The notes: generated from the letters alone by a model not told the origin. Positions 23,702 through 32,982 are shown, counted from the first letter of the stretch. The stretch: 44,850 bases of DNA from Rhizomicrobium sp. (GCA_031291635.1 JARLIR010000173.1:1-44850), one strand, 5' to 3'. Made by a program: numbers and translations.

Positions 23702-26338
23702 CTATGCCAGCCGCGTCAGCGCCTCTTTCAACCGCGCCGCCATGGCGATGGCTTCAGCGCGCTTGTCGCGCTGCTCCTGCAGCACGTCTTCCGGGGCGCG
23801 TGAGACGAACTGCTCGTTACCAAGCTTGGCATCGAAGCGGGCGATTTCGTCCTCGGCCTTCTTCAAATCCTTTTCGAGACGAGCGCGCTCTTTGGCAAAA
23901 TCGATAACGTCACCAAGCGGCAGACCCGCCACGGCTTCACCGACGACGAACTGGGCCGAGCCTTGCGGGAACACATCCGCGGTAGCGACGGTCGAAAGCC
24001 GCCCCAGCGTAGCGATGATGTGGTGATGGGTGTCGAGACGTTCTTTGGTCTCGGGCAAGGCATCTTTCAACACCAAAGCGATTTTGGCGGATGGCGGCAC
24101 GTTCATTTCGGAGCGGATGGAGCGCACGCCTTGCACCAGCGCAATCACCCACTGCATTTCGGCGGCAGAGGCTGCGTTGACCGGCAGCGCCGACAGATCC
24201 GGCCATGGCGCCTCGATCAAAAGGCTGTCACGCGGCGCCAAATGCTCGACGGTGCGGGCCCACAATTCTTCGGTGATATAGGGCATGAAGGGATGCAGCA
24301 GTTTCAGCACCGTGTCGCGCACCCAGGCGGCAGTCATACGCGCTTCGGCTTTGGCGCCTTCGTCCGTGCCATTCAGCAGCGGCTTGATGAACTCCAGATA
24401 CCAATCGCAATAAACGTCCCAAACGAAGCGATAGGCTGCGCCTGCCGCATCGTTGAAGCGCAGGGCTTCGAGGTTGTCGGTGACTTCCGCCGCGGCCTTG
24501 GCAGTTTCCGCGACGATCCATTTGTTGATGGTGTGTTCGACTTTGGCGGGATCAAAATTCGGCCGCGTCTCGCAGCCATTCATTTCGCAGAAGCGCGCCG
24601 CATTCCAAATCTTGGTCGCAAAGTTGCGATTGATTTCGACCCGGCTGGGGCCGATGCGCATATCCTTGCTTTGTCCCGCGGCCAGACAGACGGTGAAGCG
24701 CAAAGCGTCAGCGCCGTAGAGGTCGATCAATTCCAAGGGATCGATGACATTGCCCTTGGTCTTCGACATTTTTACGCCCTTCTCATCAAGGACGCGATTG
24801 TGGATGTAGACCGTCTTGAACGGCACATCGTCCATGAAGTGCAGCCCCATCATGATCATCCGGGCGACCCAGAAGAAGATGATGTCGAAGCCGGTGATCA
24901 GGACATTGGTGGGATAGAAGCGCTTCACTTCCGCCGTGTCGTCCGGCCAGCCGAGTGTCGAGAACGGCCACAGCGCCGAAGAAAACCAAGTGTCGAGCAC
25001 GTCGGTATCGCGCGTCAGTTTCTTGCCGCCCGACTGTTTCACGGCGTCGGCTTCGTTGTCGGCGACATAGATTTTGCCGTCTTCGTCATACCAGGCCGGG
25101 ATTTGATGCCCCCACCAGAGCTGGCGGCTGATGCACCAGGGCTGAATGTTGCGCAGCCAGTTGTAATAGACGCCGGTCCAGTTCTCCGGAACGAATTTGG
25201 TGCGGCCGTCTTCCACCGCTTTGAGCGCACGCTCAGCCAGCGGCTTCACATTCAGATACCACTGCTCGGTCATGTAGGGTTCGAGCACGACCGTCTTGGT
25301 CTTCTCATCATGCGGCACGGCATGGGTGATGGGCTCGATCTTGTCGATCAGACCCAGTTCTTCCAGGTCCGCGACCATCGCCTTGCGGGCGACGAAACGG
25401 TCGAGACCGCGATACTTTTCTGGCGCCACCTCGTTCAGGGTGCCGTCCTTGGCCAGGATGTTGATCAGCTGCAAACCATGGCGCTTGCCGATCTCGAAAT
25501 CGTTGAAATCGTGGCCGGGGGTGATTTTGACGGCGCCCGTGCCCTTTTCGGGATCGGCATATTCATCGGCGATGATCGGGATCAAGCGATCCGCTAATGG
25601 AATGCGGGCCTGTTTGCCGATCAGATGTTTGTACTTTTCGTTTTCCGGATGCACCGCGATGGCGGTATCGCCCAGCATGGTCTCGGGCCGCGTGGTGGCG
25701 ACGATGATGCCATCGTCCGAGCCTTCCACGGCATATTTGATATGCCAGAGGCTGCCCTTCATCTCGATGCTTTCGACTTCAAGATCAGAGACAGCGGTTT
25801 GCAGCCGCGGGTCCCAATTGACCAGCCGCTTGTCCTTGTAGATCAGGCCCTGGCGGTGCAGCTCGACGAAAACCTTGAGCACCGCGCGCGACAGCCCCTC
25901 GTCCATGGTGAAGCGCTCGCGGCTCCAATCAGCCGAAGCGCCCAGACGGCGCAGCTGCTCGCCTATGGCGCCGCCGGATTCGTCTTTCCACTTCCAGACG
26001 GCTTCGAGGAATTTCTCGCGCCCCATGGCAACGCGGCTCTGCTGCTTTTCGGCGAGCTGGCGCTCCACCACGAGCTGGGTGGCGATCCCGGCGTGGTCCA
26101 TGCCCGGCTGCCACAGCACATCCTTGCCGCGCATGCGCTGGAAGCGGGTGACAGCGTCTTGCAGGGTGTTATTGAGGGCATGGCCAATATGGAGGCGCCC
26201 GGTGACGTTCGGCGGCGGGATGACGATACAAAAGGGTTCGGCGTCCGGTCTGCGCCCCATATGGAAGGCACCGGATTCCACCCAAGCCTGATAAATGCGG
26301 GTTTCGACTTCCTGCGGATTGAACGTCTTGTCGAGCAT
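23702..26338 (-). CDS. valS: Valyl-tRNA synthetase
   Basis: 878 aa class I synthetase. HIGH motif at 50-53 after PPPNVTGRL; KMSKT at 523-527 (T in place of the last S, common in ValRS); the editing domain contains TTRPETMLGDTAI; the C-terminal coiled-coil tRNA-binding arm is visible as ARLEKDLKKAEDEIARFDAK. Complete with no frameshift. It follows popZ, the conserved order in alphaproteobacteria. Confidence 0.98.
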   Translation of the reverse strand: MLDKTFNPQEVETRIYQAWVESGAFHMGRRPDAEPFCIVIPPPNVTGRLHIGHALNNTLQDAVTRFQRMRGKDVLWQPGMDHAGIATQLVVERQLAEKQQSRVAMGREKFLEAVWKWKDESGGAIGEQLRRLGASADWSRERFTMDEGLSRAVLKVFVELHRQGLIYKDKRLVNWDPRLQTAVSDLEVESIEMKGSLWHIKYAVEGSDDGIIVATTRPETMLGDTAIAVHPENEKYKHLIGKQARIPLADRLIPIIADEYADPEKGTGAVKITPGHDFNDFEIGKRHGLQLINILAKDGTLNEVAPEKYRGLDRFVARKAMVADLEELGLIDKIEPITHAVPHDEKTKTVVLEPYMTEQWYLNVKPLAERALKAVEDGRTKFVPENWTGVYYNWLRNIQPWCISRQLWWGHQIPAWYDEDGKIYVADNEADAVKQSGGKKLTRDTDVLDTWFSSALWPFSTLGWPDDTAEVKRFYPTNVLITGFDIIFFWVARMIMMGLHFMDDVPFKTVYIHNRVLDEKGVKMSKTKGNVIDPLELIDLYGADALRFTVCLAAGQSKDMRIGPSRVEINRNFATKIWNAARFCEMNGCETRPNFDPAKVEHTINKWIVAETAKAAAEVTDNLEALRFNDAAGAAYRFVWDVYCDWYLEFIKPLLNGTDEGAKAEARMTAAWVRDTVLKLLHPFMPYITEELWARTVEHLAPRDSLLIEAPWPDLSALPVNAASAAEMQWVIALVQGVRSIRSEMNVPPSAKIALVLKDALPETKERLDTHHHIIATLGRLSTVATADVFPQGSAQFVVGEAVAGLPLGDVIDFAKERARLEKDLKKAEDEIARFDAKLGNEQFVSRAPEDVLQEQRDKRAEAIAMAARLKEALTRLA

Positions 26339-26387
26339 AGGATCCCCTCGATGGGTCTAGGACCCAGTCCGAAATAGACCTCAGTCC

Positions 26388-26430
26388 CAAAAAAAAGACG
26401 AAGCCCGGGCTGGGTGAAACCAGTCCGGGC
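26388..26430 (-). terminator. Intrinsic terminator after popZ
   Basis: On the minus strand GCCCGG-A-CTGG, loop TTTCA, CCAG-C-CCGGGC, then TTCGTC and a run of eight T. It separates popZ from valS, so valS needs its own promoter or read-through. Confidence 0.8.
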
Positions 26431-26487
26431 ACCGATCCGTCAAGGGGGCATCCGGAGCAATCCCCGGACTTCACCCGCTTTGGGGCA

Positions 26488-27135
26488 TTATTTCTTGGTT
26501 CCGCGCGCCTTGGCGACACGGGCGACCTCGTCGCGCACCGCCCCTTCCAGGAGGGCCGGGAAGTGCTCGTCCATCCATTCGCGGATGAGGGGCTTCATCC
26601 GATCCACAATCTGCGGGGCATTCGCACCCAGCCACTGCTTGACCACCGGCTCGAAGGCTTCGCGGACGGCGCGTTCGAAAACCGCTTCCACGGAGAGGCC
26701 GGAAACGTCGGTCGCGGGGCCACGTGCTGGTGCGGAGCGAACAGGCTCTTCCTCGTCGGGCTCGTCGATCGCCGCAAAAGCGTCATCAATCGACTGGCGC
26801 GTTTTGTCGGTGAAAATATCGTGATGCACCGACTCTTCGGTGTGGTGCTCTTCCGGTTCGATGTTCTCAAACACCACATCGTTTTCCGGTTCATGGACCG
26901 GAGGCGGTGCTTCATACACTGGTGCCGGCGCATAGACCGGCGCAGCGGCGCGGACGGGCTCGGGCGCGACTTCCTGGGTCAGATCCAGAATGTCAGCTTC
27001 CGGCTCTGCCACATGGACAGGTTCCGCAGCGGGTGCTGCTGCGGGGGCCTGCTCTGTGGAATCCTCAGAGATAATTTTGCGGATAGAGGCAAGAATTTCC
27101 TCCATCGTCGGTTCGTGCTGTGGGCTCGATACCAT
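26488..27135 (-). CDS. popZ: PopZ-type polar organising protein (DUF2497)
   Basis: 215 aa. N-terminal helix EPTMEEILASIRKIISED, a long acidic Pro/Glu/Val-rich disordered middle (about 25-140), and the C-terminal oligomerisation region with LGANAPQIVDRMKPLIREWM and the final helix RDEVARVAKARG. This is the exact plan of Caulobacter PopZ, which forms polar microdomains and tethers the ParB-parS origin complex. The linker is longer and more proline/histidine-rich than in Caulobacter. Flanking valS and tolC matches the known synteny. Confidence 0.88.
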   Translation of the reverse strand: MVSSPQHEPTMEEILASIRKIISEDSTEQAPAAAPAAEPVHVAEPEADILDLTQEVAPEPVRAAAPVYAPAPVYEAPPPVHEPENDVVFENIEPEEHHTEESVHHDIFTDKTRQSIDDAFAAIDEPDEEEPVRSAPARGPATDVSGLSVEAVFERAVREAFEPVVKQWLGANAPQIVDRMKPLIREWMDEHFPALLEGAVRDEVARVAKARGTKK

Positions 27136-27236
27136 GCGTAACTCCCGGCCACCGGTCTACGGATAAGACCCTATGACAATCAATCATAGAAGGCAAAGAA
27201 CGAGTTAACATTCGTAAGGATAAACAAGATTTATAT

Positions 27237-28625
27237 CTAATCGCCGAATCCGATCCAGCGCGCGGCGTTGTTCTCGTAGTGCTCAAGTGGGTCGTAGAGC
27301 GTCACTTTGAGGCCAAGGTTTTTGGCCGTGAGCAAGCCGGAGACCGCCAGCACTTGATAAGCCGCAACCGTCGCGTCGCGTCGGGAAGTCACCACGGCCA
27401 CTTGGGCGTTAAGCAATTCCTGCTGGGCATTCAGGACATCCAGAACTGTGCGCCCGCCGACTCGCTGTTCCTTACTGACCCCCATGGCCGCGATCTCATT
27501 GGACTGGGCGGTGGCCTCGTTGGACGTAATGTTGGCCAAGGCCGCTTGATAGATGTTCCAGGAGGACGCCACGGCTTCGCGCACTTGGCGGTCCGTGACA
27601 GTGACGTTGAGGAGCGCTTGGGCATGAAGCTGCTTGGCTTGACGAATCGCCGACTGCTCTGCCCCGCCCTGATAAATCGGAATGTTGAGCTGAGCCTGCA
27701 GGCCAATGCCTTGGGTGATCTGTCCGGCGCCAAGGGCTGAGGCGTAGGATTGCTGCGAATAACTGAAACCGCCTTGCAAATTGGCTTCCGGCAGCATGGC
27801 ACCGACGGCAATGTCCACGGCGTAGTCGGTGGCGCGTTCGTGCTCCTGGGCCTGGACCAGTGCCGGATTACCCTTGGTGGCGATCTGCTCGACCGAGTCC
27901 TGCGAGTTTGGCAAAATCACGGGCGCCGGCGGACGGTCCTCCAGCGTCTCAGCCGGGCGACCAATCACTTGCATGAAACCAGCCCGGGAAATGGCGAGCT
28001 GACCCTCGGCGGCGGTCGCGGCGGACTGTGCCCCCGCCAAGCGCGCGTCGGCTTGGGCGACATCGGTGCGGGTCAAGGAACCAGCCTTGAACTCCAGCGC
28101 GGTCTGGTCACGCTGACGGCGCAGAATGTCCACGTTGTGGCGGCGCAGATTGACGATGGCGGTATCGCGCACCACATCCATGTAAGCAGTAACCCCCGCC
28201 AAGAGGACGGTTTGCTCCGTAGCCGTCAGATCGGCGCGCGCGGCGCGGACAGTCGCCTTGGCCTGACCGATTTCGGCATAGGTGCGGCCACCGCGAAACA
28301 ATTCCTGCGAAAAACCGATCTGGGCCTGGAGCGGATGCGTGACGGCTCTTTTGGCAACGCCGCTGATACGGGCTTCGTCATAGGCATAGGTGCCGGTCGC
28401 CGCGATGTGCGGCCGCCAAGCAGCATTGGCCTGTGCCACCGTTTCGTCGGTCGCCCGAACACCAGCGCGCGCGGCGCCGAGCTGGGGATTGGTCTCATAA
28501 GCGATGCCCAGTGCATCCGTCAGAGAGAGCCCTGGCTTGGCAGGCTCCTGGCCAAAGCTCGGCCCTGCCGCAACGACCATAACCGCCGCGACCACGCATG
28601 CCCGTGAACCCCAAGAGTACGCCAT
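27237..28625 (-). CDS. tolC: TolC-family outer-membrane efflux/secretion protein
   Basis: 462 aa. Signal peptide ending PSFGQ, then the two OEP repeats: LSLTDALGIAYETNPQL near the N-terminus and a second helical pair near residues 290-430 including VGGRTVLDVLNAQQELLNAQV, the signature of TolC/CyaE-type trimeric channels. It forms the outer-membrane duct for type I secretion or RND efflux. No inner-membrane partner genes are nearby. Start at 28625 chosen for the signal peptide and GGAAGGGG ribosome binding site; the frame is open about 78 codons further up without secretion features. Confidence 0.93.
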   Translation of the reverse strand: MAYSWGSRACVVAAVMVVAAGPSFGQEPAKPGLSLTDALGIAYETNPQLGAARAGVRATDETVAQANAAWRPHIAATGTYAYDEARISGVAKRAVTHPLQAQIGFSQELFRGGRTYAEIGQAKATVRAARADLTATEQTVLLAGVTAYMDVVRDTAIVNLRRHNVDILRRQRDQTALEFKAGSLTRTDVAQADARLAGAQSAATAAEGQLAISRAGFMQVIGRPAETLEDRPPAPVILPNSQDSVEQIATKGNPALVQAQEHERATDYAVDIAVGAMLPEANLQGGFSYSQQSYASALGAGQITQGIGLQAQLNIPIYQGGAEQSAIRQAKQLHAQALLNVTVTDRQVREAVASSWNIYQAALANITSNEATAQSNEIAAMGVSKEQRVGGRTVLDVLNAQQELLNAQVAVVTSRRDATVAAYQVLAVSGLLTAKNLGLKVTLYDPLEHYENNAARWIGFGD

Positions 28626-28853
28626 TACAGACCCCTTCCGCTGCGAATCAGGCTTGGCAAAAATACCAAGCCCAGCCTCCCTGTGCCGTCCGGAAGCCCC
28701 TTTTTCCCGCGAAAAGAGAAGATCTGCCAGACAACTTAACCTAGGGACGCATATAGGTTCACGATATCTGGGCTTCAACAGGGAGCGCCAATGTGTCAGT
28801 TGCATCCCGGCATAGCGTCCGGCGCAAACGTCTGTTATAGCGCCCCTTAGTGA

Positions 28854-28927
28854 GGCCACGTGGCGGAGTGGTTACGCGACGGTCTGCAAAACCGTTTACT
28901 CCGGTTCAATTCCGGACGTGGCCTCCA
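28854..28927 (+). tRNA. tRNA-Cys (GCA)
   Basis: Cloverleaf with acceptor GGCCACG/CGTGGCC, anticodon stem ACGGT/ACCGT, loop CTGCAAA with GCA, and encoded CCA. T-arm loop TTCAATT. Confidence 0.97.
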
Positions 28928-28972
28928 CTTTCCCAGCCCAAAAATTCAAAATTTACACAGTGATGCAATCCG

Positions 28973-28988
28973 TTAAGGGTTTATTAAC
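28973..28988. promoter_or_regulatory. CtrA-type box (TTAA-N7-TTAAC)
   Basis: TTAA-GGGTTTA-TTAAC, a perfect match to the full CtrA consensus, 46 bp after tRNA-Cys and about 60 bp before the terminator at 29051. No protein gene starts close by on the plus strand. Confidence 0.5.
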
Positions 28989-29050
28989 CTTGGGGCGGCA
29001 TCCTCCCCTCGTCTTCCCTTGAAGACACCCCACCATTACCCAACGCCTTG

Positions 29051-29078
29051 GGGCCGGGAATTTCCCGGCCCTTTTTTC
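29051..29078 (+). terminator. Intrinsic terminator downstream of tRNA-Cys
   Basis: Arms GGGCCGGGAA and TTCCCGGCCC, nearly no loop in full form, followed by CTTTTTTCTT. Ends the tRNA-Cys transcript or a short RNA started near the CtrA-type box. Confidence 0.8.
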
Positions 29079-29082
29079 TTGT

Positions 29083-29430
29083 TTACTGTGGGTCTTCTTC
29101 GGTTGGCCTTGGTTTGGCTTTGGACTGGCGCCAGAGGCCCCAACGCACTTCCAGTTTGCGACGGTTACGACGGGCCAAATGGCTATCGACAGACAAGACG
29201 ACGTGTCCTCACGGAAGCATCCAAAATCCCAGGATCGGCAAAAAGCCGAGAATGCCTCCCACCACCAAACTGGAGCCGAGAATCGCCCGGTGATGACGGC
29301 GCCCGGGCATAGGCATGCTGTAGCGGCCCCGTCGGATTCTTGCCCGCCCGTTTGCTGGATTGCTTAGGCTCTCGGGTGAGGCGTGTTTGTCGCGGCCTTT
29401 GGTCATGAAACTCATTTGGCGGTTGGACAT
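29083..29430 (-). pseudogene. Small basic membrane protein gene interrupted by an in-frame TGA
   Basis: Reading from MSNRQMSFM at 29430, the frame encodes a basic N-terminus, a helix with GGILGFLPILGFWMLP, then TGA at 29211-29209, then in the same frame GHVVLSVDSHLARRNRRKLEVRWG and an E-E-D-P-Q end before TAA at 29085. The sequence after the TGA has the look of the continuation of this small alphaproteobacterial family, which normally reads LPLGLxxLSVD at this spot. So the TGA replaces a Leu codon. It is a nonsense mutation, a sequencing error, or (least likely) recoding. Several ATGs compete for the start. Confidence 0.6.
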
Positions 29431-29485
29431 CAGTTTGATATAGCCACGCGCCTCAAGACGCGCTAGAGAACGCGCCCTCAAGTGT

Positions 29486-29560
29486 TCCTCGGTAGCTCAG
29501 CGGTAGAGCAACCGGCTGTTAACCGGTTGGTCGCCTGTTCGAATCAGGCCCGGGGAGCCA
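29486..29560 (+). tRNA. tRNA-Asn (GTT)
   Basis: Acceptor TCCTCGG/CCGGGGA with one T-G pair, anticodon stem CCGGC/ACCGG region with loop containing GTT, T-loop TTCGAAT, encoded CCA. Confidence 0.97.
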
Positions 29561-29680
29561 CTTGAAGTTCGCTCTGGCGAGTAGTGCAGAGCTTCTCAAA
29601 AACCGCCTCTGATCTCGTGCTTCGGTTAGGAGCAGCAGCACCATGCTGCGCCCCGATCAGATGCACGCTTTCCGCTGCGA

Positions 29681-29712
29681 AAAAAAACAAGGCCCGCGCG
29701 TGCCGGGCCCGA
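29681..29712 (-). terminator. Intrinsic terminator after the 29733 gene
   Basis: Minus strand GGCCCG-GCACG-CGCGGGCC followed by TTGTTTTTTTT, 20 bp past the stop codon. Confidence 0.75.
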
Positions 29713-29732
29713 GACACTCCGGAAACAGTCGG

Positions 29733-30284
29733 TCAAATGCCCTGGCGCGAATGGCGCGCGGCTTCAGGCTTGTAGGAAATAGTCTGGAGCGGAGCCGCTT
29801 TGGTTTGGCCCGGGCTGGCAATCGTGCCGCTGCCGCAATCACCGGACGTCTGCGACACCACTTTGGGCGCCGCATTGCCCGATGCCGTGATCTGCACCGT
29901 TTTCACACAGACGCCAGTGCCGGACAGGGTTGAGGCGAAGGAATACCCTGATCCTGCCGGGAGCGCCTTAAACTCCGCCGAAGACAACGGCGCGTTGTGG
30001 AGAGCCTGCTGCATCATGATGACCATTTGGCGATCCATCAGCGCCGAGATGCGGTCCATCTCCGCAAAAGGCGATTCGTCGAAATAGCCAATCGGGGCAG
30101 CGAAGCCGCTCGCGCGCACAAAATTCACTTTGGGTGCTACATCACCGGTGTAACGGATGTGAGCCACACCACCGTCAGGCATATTCACGATCATTTCGTG
30201 CACGGAAGAGCCTGCGGCGAACGCCAGGCCGGTTACCGCCGCAACCGCTGCGGCGGCCAGAATTACTGTGTTTGTCAGACGCAT
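29733..30284 (-). CDS. Hypothetical secreted protein
   Basis: 183 aa. Signal peptide ending GLAFA (about 23), then VHEMIVNMPDGGVAHIRYTGDVAPKV, a Met-rich helix (MDRISALMDRQMVIMMQQ), and a cysteine-containing C-terminal part with GTGVCVKTVQI and SGDCGSGTI, likely a disulphide. I do not recognise the family. It has its own terminator and diverges from cysK over 185 bp. Confidence 0.7.
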   Translation of the reverse strand: MRLTNTVILAAAAVAAVTGLAFAAGSSVHEMIVNMPDGGVAHIRYTGDVAPKVNFVRASGFAAPIGYFDESPFAEMDRISALMDRQMVIMMQQALHNAPLSSAEFKALPAGSGYSFASTLSGTGVCVKTVQITASGNAAPKVVSQTSGDCGSGTIASPGQTKAAPLQTISYKPEAARHSRQGI

Positions 30285-30469
30285 GGGTCACTCTCAGATG
30301 CGAATTCCACCCATGAGATACTCCCCCAGCTTTGCTGCAGCCTGACCGCGATCTGAAATATAGGTAAGATCGACGCCTCGAATCCCACAGTGCCGATGGG
30401 GAAGCACAGCATTGGCTTGCCGCGGCTTCACCGCGCCGTTACCCTTTTTTGCGGTCATTGGAACACCCC

Positions 30470-31504
30470 ATGGACTTTAAGCCCGACGCCCTCGCCGCCA
30501 TTGGCAACACCCCTTTGATCCGCTTGCGCCACGCATCGGAGGCAACGGGCTGCGAAATCTTAGGCAAAGCCGAATTCGTGAACCCCGGGCAATCGGTGAA
30601 AGACCGCGCTGCGCTGTTCATCGTGCGCGACGCCATCGCCAGAGGGACACTGAGGCCCGGCGGCGTCATTGTCGAGGGAACGGCAGGCAACACCGGCATC
30701 GGCCTCTGCGTCGTCGCCAACGCGCTTGGCTTTCGCACCGTGATCGTCATTCCCGAGACCCAATCGGTCGAGAAGAAAGACGCTTTGCGGCTGATGGGCG
30801 CCGAATTGATCGAAGTGCCCGCGGTGCCTTACCGCGATCCCAACAATTACGTGAAGTTGTCGGGCCGCATCGCCGAAGCACTCGCCAAGAGCGAACCCAA
30901 TGGCGCCATCTGGGCCAATCAGTTCGACAACACCGCCAATCGCCAAGCCCATATCGAAACCACCGGCCCGGAAATTTGGGAGCAAACCAGCGGCAGCGTG
31001 GATGGCTTCGTCGCCTCCGTCGGCACCGGTGGCACCCTGGCGGGGACCGGCATCGCGTTGAAAGCCAAAAATCCTGCGATCCGAATCGCCGCCGCCGATC
31101 CTTTGGGCGCGGCCATTTATTCTTGGATTAAGAATGGCGAGCTCAAAGCCCACGGCTCATCAATCACCGAAGGCATCGGGCAGAACCGCGTCACGGCCAA
31201 TCTCGAAGGCGCTCCGATCGACGACGCCTATGAAATTTCGGACGAAGAGATGCTGCCCATCGTCTTTGACCTCTTGCTGCATGAAGGTCTCTGTGTCGGC
31301 GGCTCGACCGGTGTTAATGTCGCGGGCGCCATCCGCATGGCCAAAGAGATGGGTCCTGGTCATATGATCGTGACCATCTTGTGCGATGCCGGAACGCGCT
31401 ACCAAAGCAAGCTTTTCAATCCCGAGTTTCTGCGCACGAAAAACCTTCCCGCTCCATCCTGGCTGAGTGCCCAGCGCTCGCCGATAACGGTGCCATTCGA
31501 ATGA
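30470..31504 (+). CDS. cysK: Cysteine synthase (O-acetylserine sulfhydrylase)
   Basis: 344 aa PLP enzyme. PLP lysine K44 in NPGQSVKDRA; phosphate-binding GTAGNTG; GTGGTLAG loop; SCGG-type end as VGGSTGVNV. Makes cysteine from O-acetylserine and sulfide. About 20 residues longer than E. coli CysK. The stop overlaps the sseA start (ATGA), linking cysteine synthesis and mercaptopyruvate metabolism in one transcript. Confidence 0.94.
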   Translation: MDFKPDALAAIGNTPLIRLRHASEATGCEILGKAEFVNPGQSVKDRAALFIVRDAIARGTLRPGGVIVEGTAGNTGIGLCVVANALGFRTVIVIPETQSVEKKDALRLMGAELIEVPAVPYRDPNNYVKLSGRIAEALAKSEPNGAIWANQFDNTANRQAHIETTGPEIWEQTSGSVDGFVASVGTGGTLAGTGIALKAKNPAIRIAAADPLGAAIYSWIKNGELKAHGSSITEGIGQNRVTANLEGAPIDDAYEISDEEMLPIVFDLLLHEGLCVGGSTGVNVAGAIRMAKEMGPGHMIVTILCDAGTRYQSKLFNPEFLRTKNLPAPSWLSAQRSPITVPFE

Positions 31505-32346
31505 CCCAGCCCCTCGTCGCCCCCCTATGGCTTGCCGAACGGCGCGCGGACCCGAAGATCAAAGTGTTGGACGCCTCGTGGTATCTGCCCCAGGCAGGCC
31601 GTGACCCCAAGGCCGAATTCGACAAGGAGCATATTCCGGGAGCGCAGTTTTTCGACATCGACGCGGCCTCCGATGAGACCAGCCCCTGGCCGCATATGCT
31701 GCCGCCGCCTGCGAAGTTCGAACAGATCATCGGCGATCTGGGCATCGACAACGAAACTACCGTGCTCGTCTACGACACGGCTGGCCTGTTTTCGGCGCCG
31801 CGTCTGTGGTGGAGCTTTCTTGCCATGGGACATGACAAAGTTCGCATCCTGGATGGCGGCTTGCCTGCCTGGAAGCGCGTCGATTATCCGCTGCGCGATA
31901 CGCCCACGCCGAAAACAACCGCGCATTTTGCAGCTGCACCCAATCGCGCTCTGGTCACCAGTTTTGACGAGATGCTCGCCATCGTCGAAACCGGTTCGGC
32001 ACAAATTATCGATGCCCGCGGCGCGCCGCGTTTCTTCGCCCAAGAGCCGGAACCCCGCCCAGGCGTACGGGGCGGCCATATGCCTCGCGCCATCAACATC
32101 CATTACGCGGATTTCATCGCAGCCGACGGCACGCTGAAACAGGCGCCCGAACTCACTGCCTTGTTCGAAGCAAGGGGCGTCGCCCTAGACAATCCCATCG
32201 TCACCAGCTGCGGCTCCGGCGTTACCGCGGCGATTGCGCTGCTAGCCCTGACGGTCGTAGGCGCGCAGCATGTCTCGCTCTACGATGGCTCTTGGGCCGA
32301 ATGGGGCGCGCGGCCCGAAGCTCCCGTTGAGACAGGAGCCGTATAG
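31501..32346 (+). CDS. sseA: 3-mercaptopyruvate sulfurtransferase
   Basis: 281 aa with two rhodanese domains. The second carries the active-site loop CGSGVTA (Cys237), which is the mercaptopyruvate-type rather than thiosulfate-type (CRxGxT) loop. The first domain is inactive, as expected (VYDTAGLFSAPRLWW). Transfers sulfane sulfur from 3-mercaptopyruvate to thiols or cyanide. Start fixed by the 4-bp ATGA overlap with cysK. Confidence 0.93.
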   Translation: MTQPLVAPLWLAERRADPKIKVLDASWYLPQAGRDPKAEFDKEHIPGAQFFDIDAASDETSPWPHMLPPPAKFEQIIGDLGIDNETTVLVYDTAGLFSAPRLWWSFLAMGHDKVRILDGGLPAWKRVDYPLRDTPTPKTTAHFAAAPNRALVTSFDEMLAIVETGSAQIIDARGAPRFFAQEPEPRPGVRGGHMPRAINIHYADFIAADGTLKQAPELTALFEARGVALDNPIVTSCGSGVTAAIALLALTVVGAQHVSLYDGSWAEWGARPEAPVETGAV

Positions 32347-32357
32347 GACGAAGGGCC

Positions 32358-32888
32358 ATGGCTAGTTCTCGCTCGAAACGTTACCTGCCGATGACGGTCA
32401 CCTTCTTGCAAATGAAGGGCAGGCCCACCTCGCCCCCACCGCCCATGCCCAGCGGCAAAGTCGCTATTTTAAAGGCGCAAAACCCGCCGGTGCATTTCTA
32501 TCGTTATCTCTACAACACCATCGGCGAGGCCTATTTCTGGGTGGACCGGCGCCGGGTCGATAACGGAACACTGGCCGAAATCCTGCAGAGCCCGCAACTC
32601 GAACTCTATGTGCTGTATGTCGACGGCTGCCCGGCCGGCATGGCGGAATTCGATTTCAAGGATAGTCCGGCGGGACTTCTCGCCTATTTCGGGTTGCTGC
32701 CCGAATACATTGGCCGTGGCCTTGGCGCCTACTTCCTGCACCACGCCATCCAGAACGCCTGGATGCGGCCGATCACGACGCTGCTGGTGAATACCTGCAC
32801 CCTGGACCATCCCAGAGCGCTGCCGCTCTACCAGCAAATGGGCTTTACGCCCTATTCGCGCGAGGACCGTCGCGTCGAGTTGCTTTGA
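32358..32888 (+). CDS. GNAT family N-acetyltransferase
   Basis: 176 aa. GNAT core: the LYVLYVDGCPAGMAEFDF strand pair, AYFGLLPEYIGRGLGAYFL (acetyl-CoA loop R/Q-x-x-G-x-G/A as GRGLGA), and the late TLDHPRALPLYQQMGF motif. It follows sseA by 11 bp, so it probably belongs to the cysK-sseA operon. The substrate is unknown; the operon suggests amino-acid or thiol acetylation, which is inference. Confidence 0.88.
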   Translation: MASSRSKRYLPMTVTFLQMKGRPTSPPPPMPSGKVAILKAQNPPVHFYRYLYNTIGEAYFWVDRRRVDNGTLAEILQSPQLELYVLYVDGCPAGMAEFDFKDSPAGLLAYFGLLPEYIGRGLGAYFLHHAIQNAWMRPITTLLVNTCTLDHPRALPLYQQMGFTPYSREDRRVELL

Positions 32889-32982
32889 CGCCGGTTTTAC
32901 CGCAACACTCCCGTCCCAAAAGCATCACGGCGCCCACTTAGTCGGGGAAAATAGTGCGGCGCCCCGATCTCAAGGGGTTTTC

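Noticed and set aside
23963..25597. 544-codon plus-strand frame opposite valS
   Set aside because: High-GC third-position shadow of an essential, fully conserved gene.
27195..27215. CtrA box upstream of popZ
   Set aside because: TTAAC is present but the partner half is CCTT rather than TTAA at the 7-nt spacing.
31750..31762. GAAACTACC inside sseA as a seventh FixJ-like box
   Set aside because: Matches only part of the consensus and lies within coding sequence, so chance is likely.
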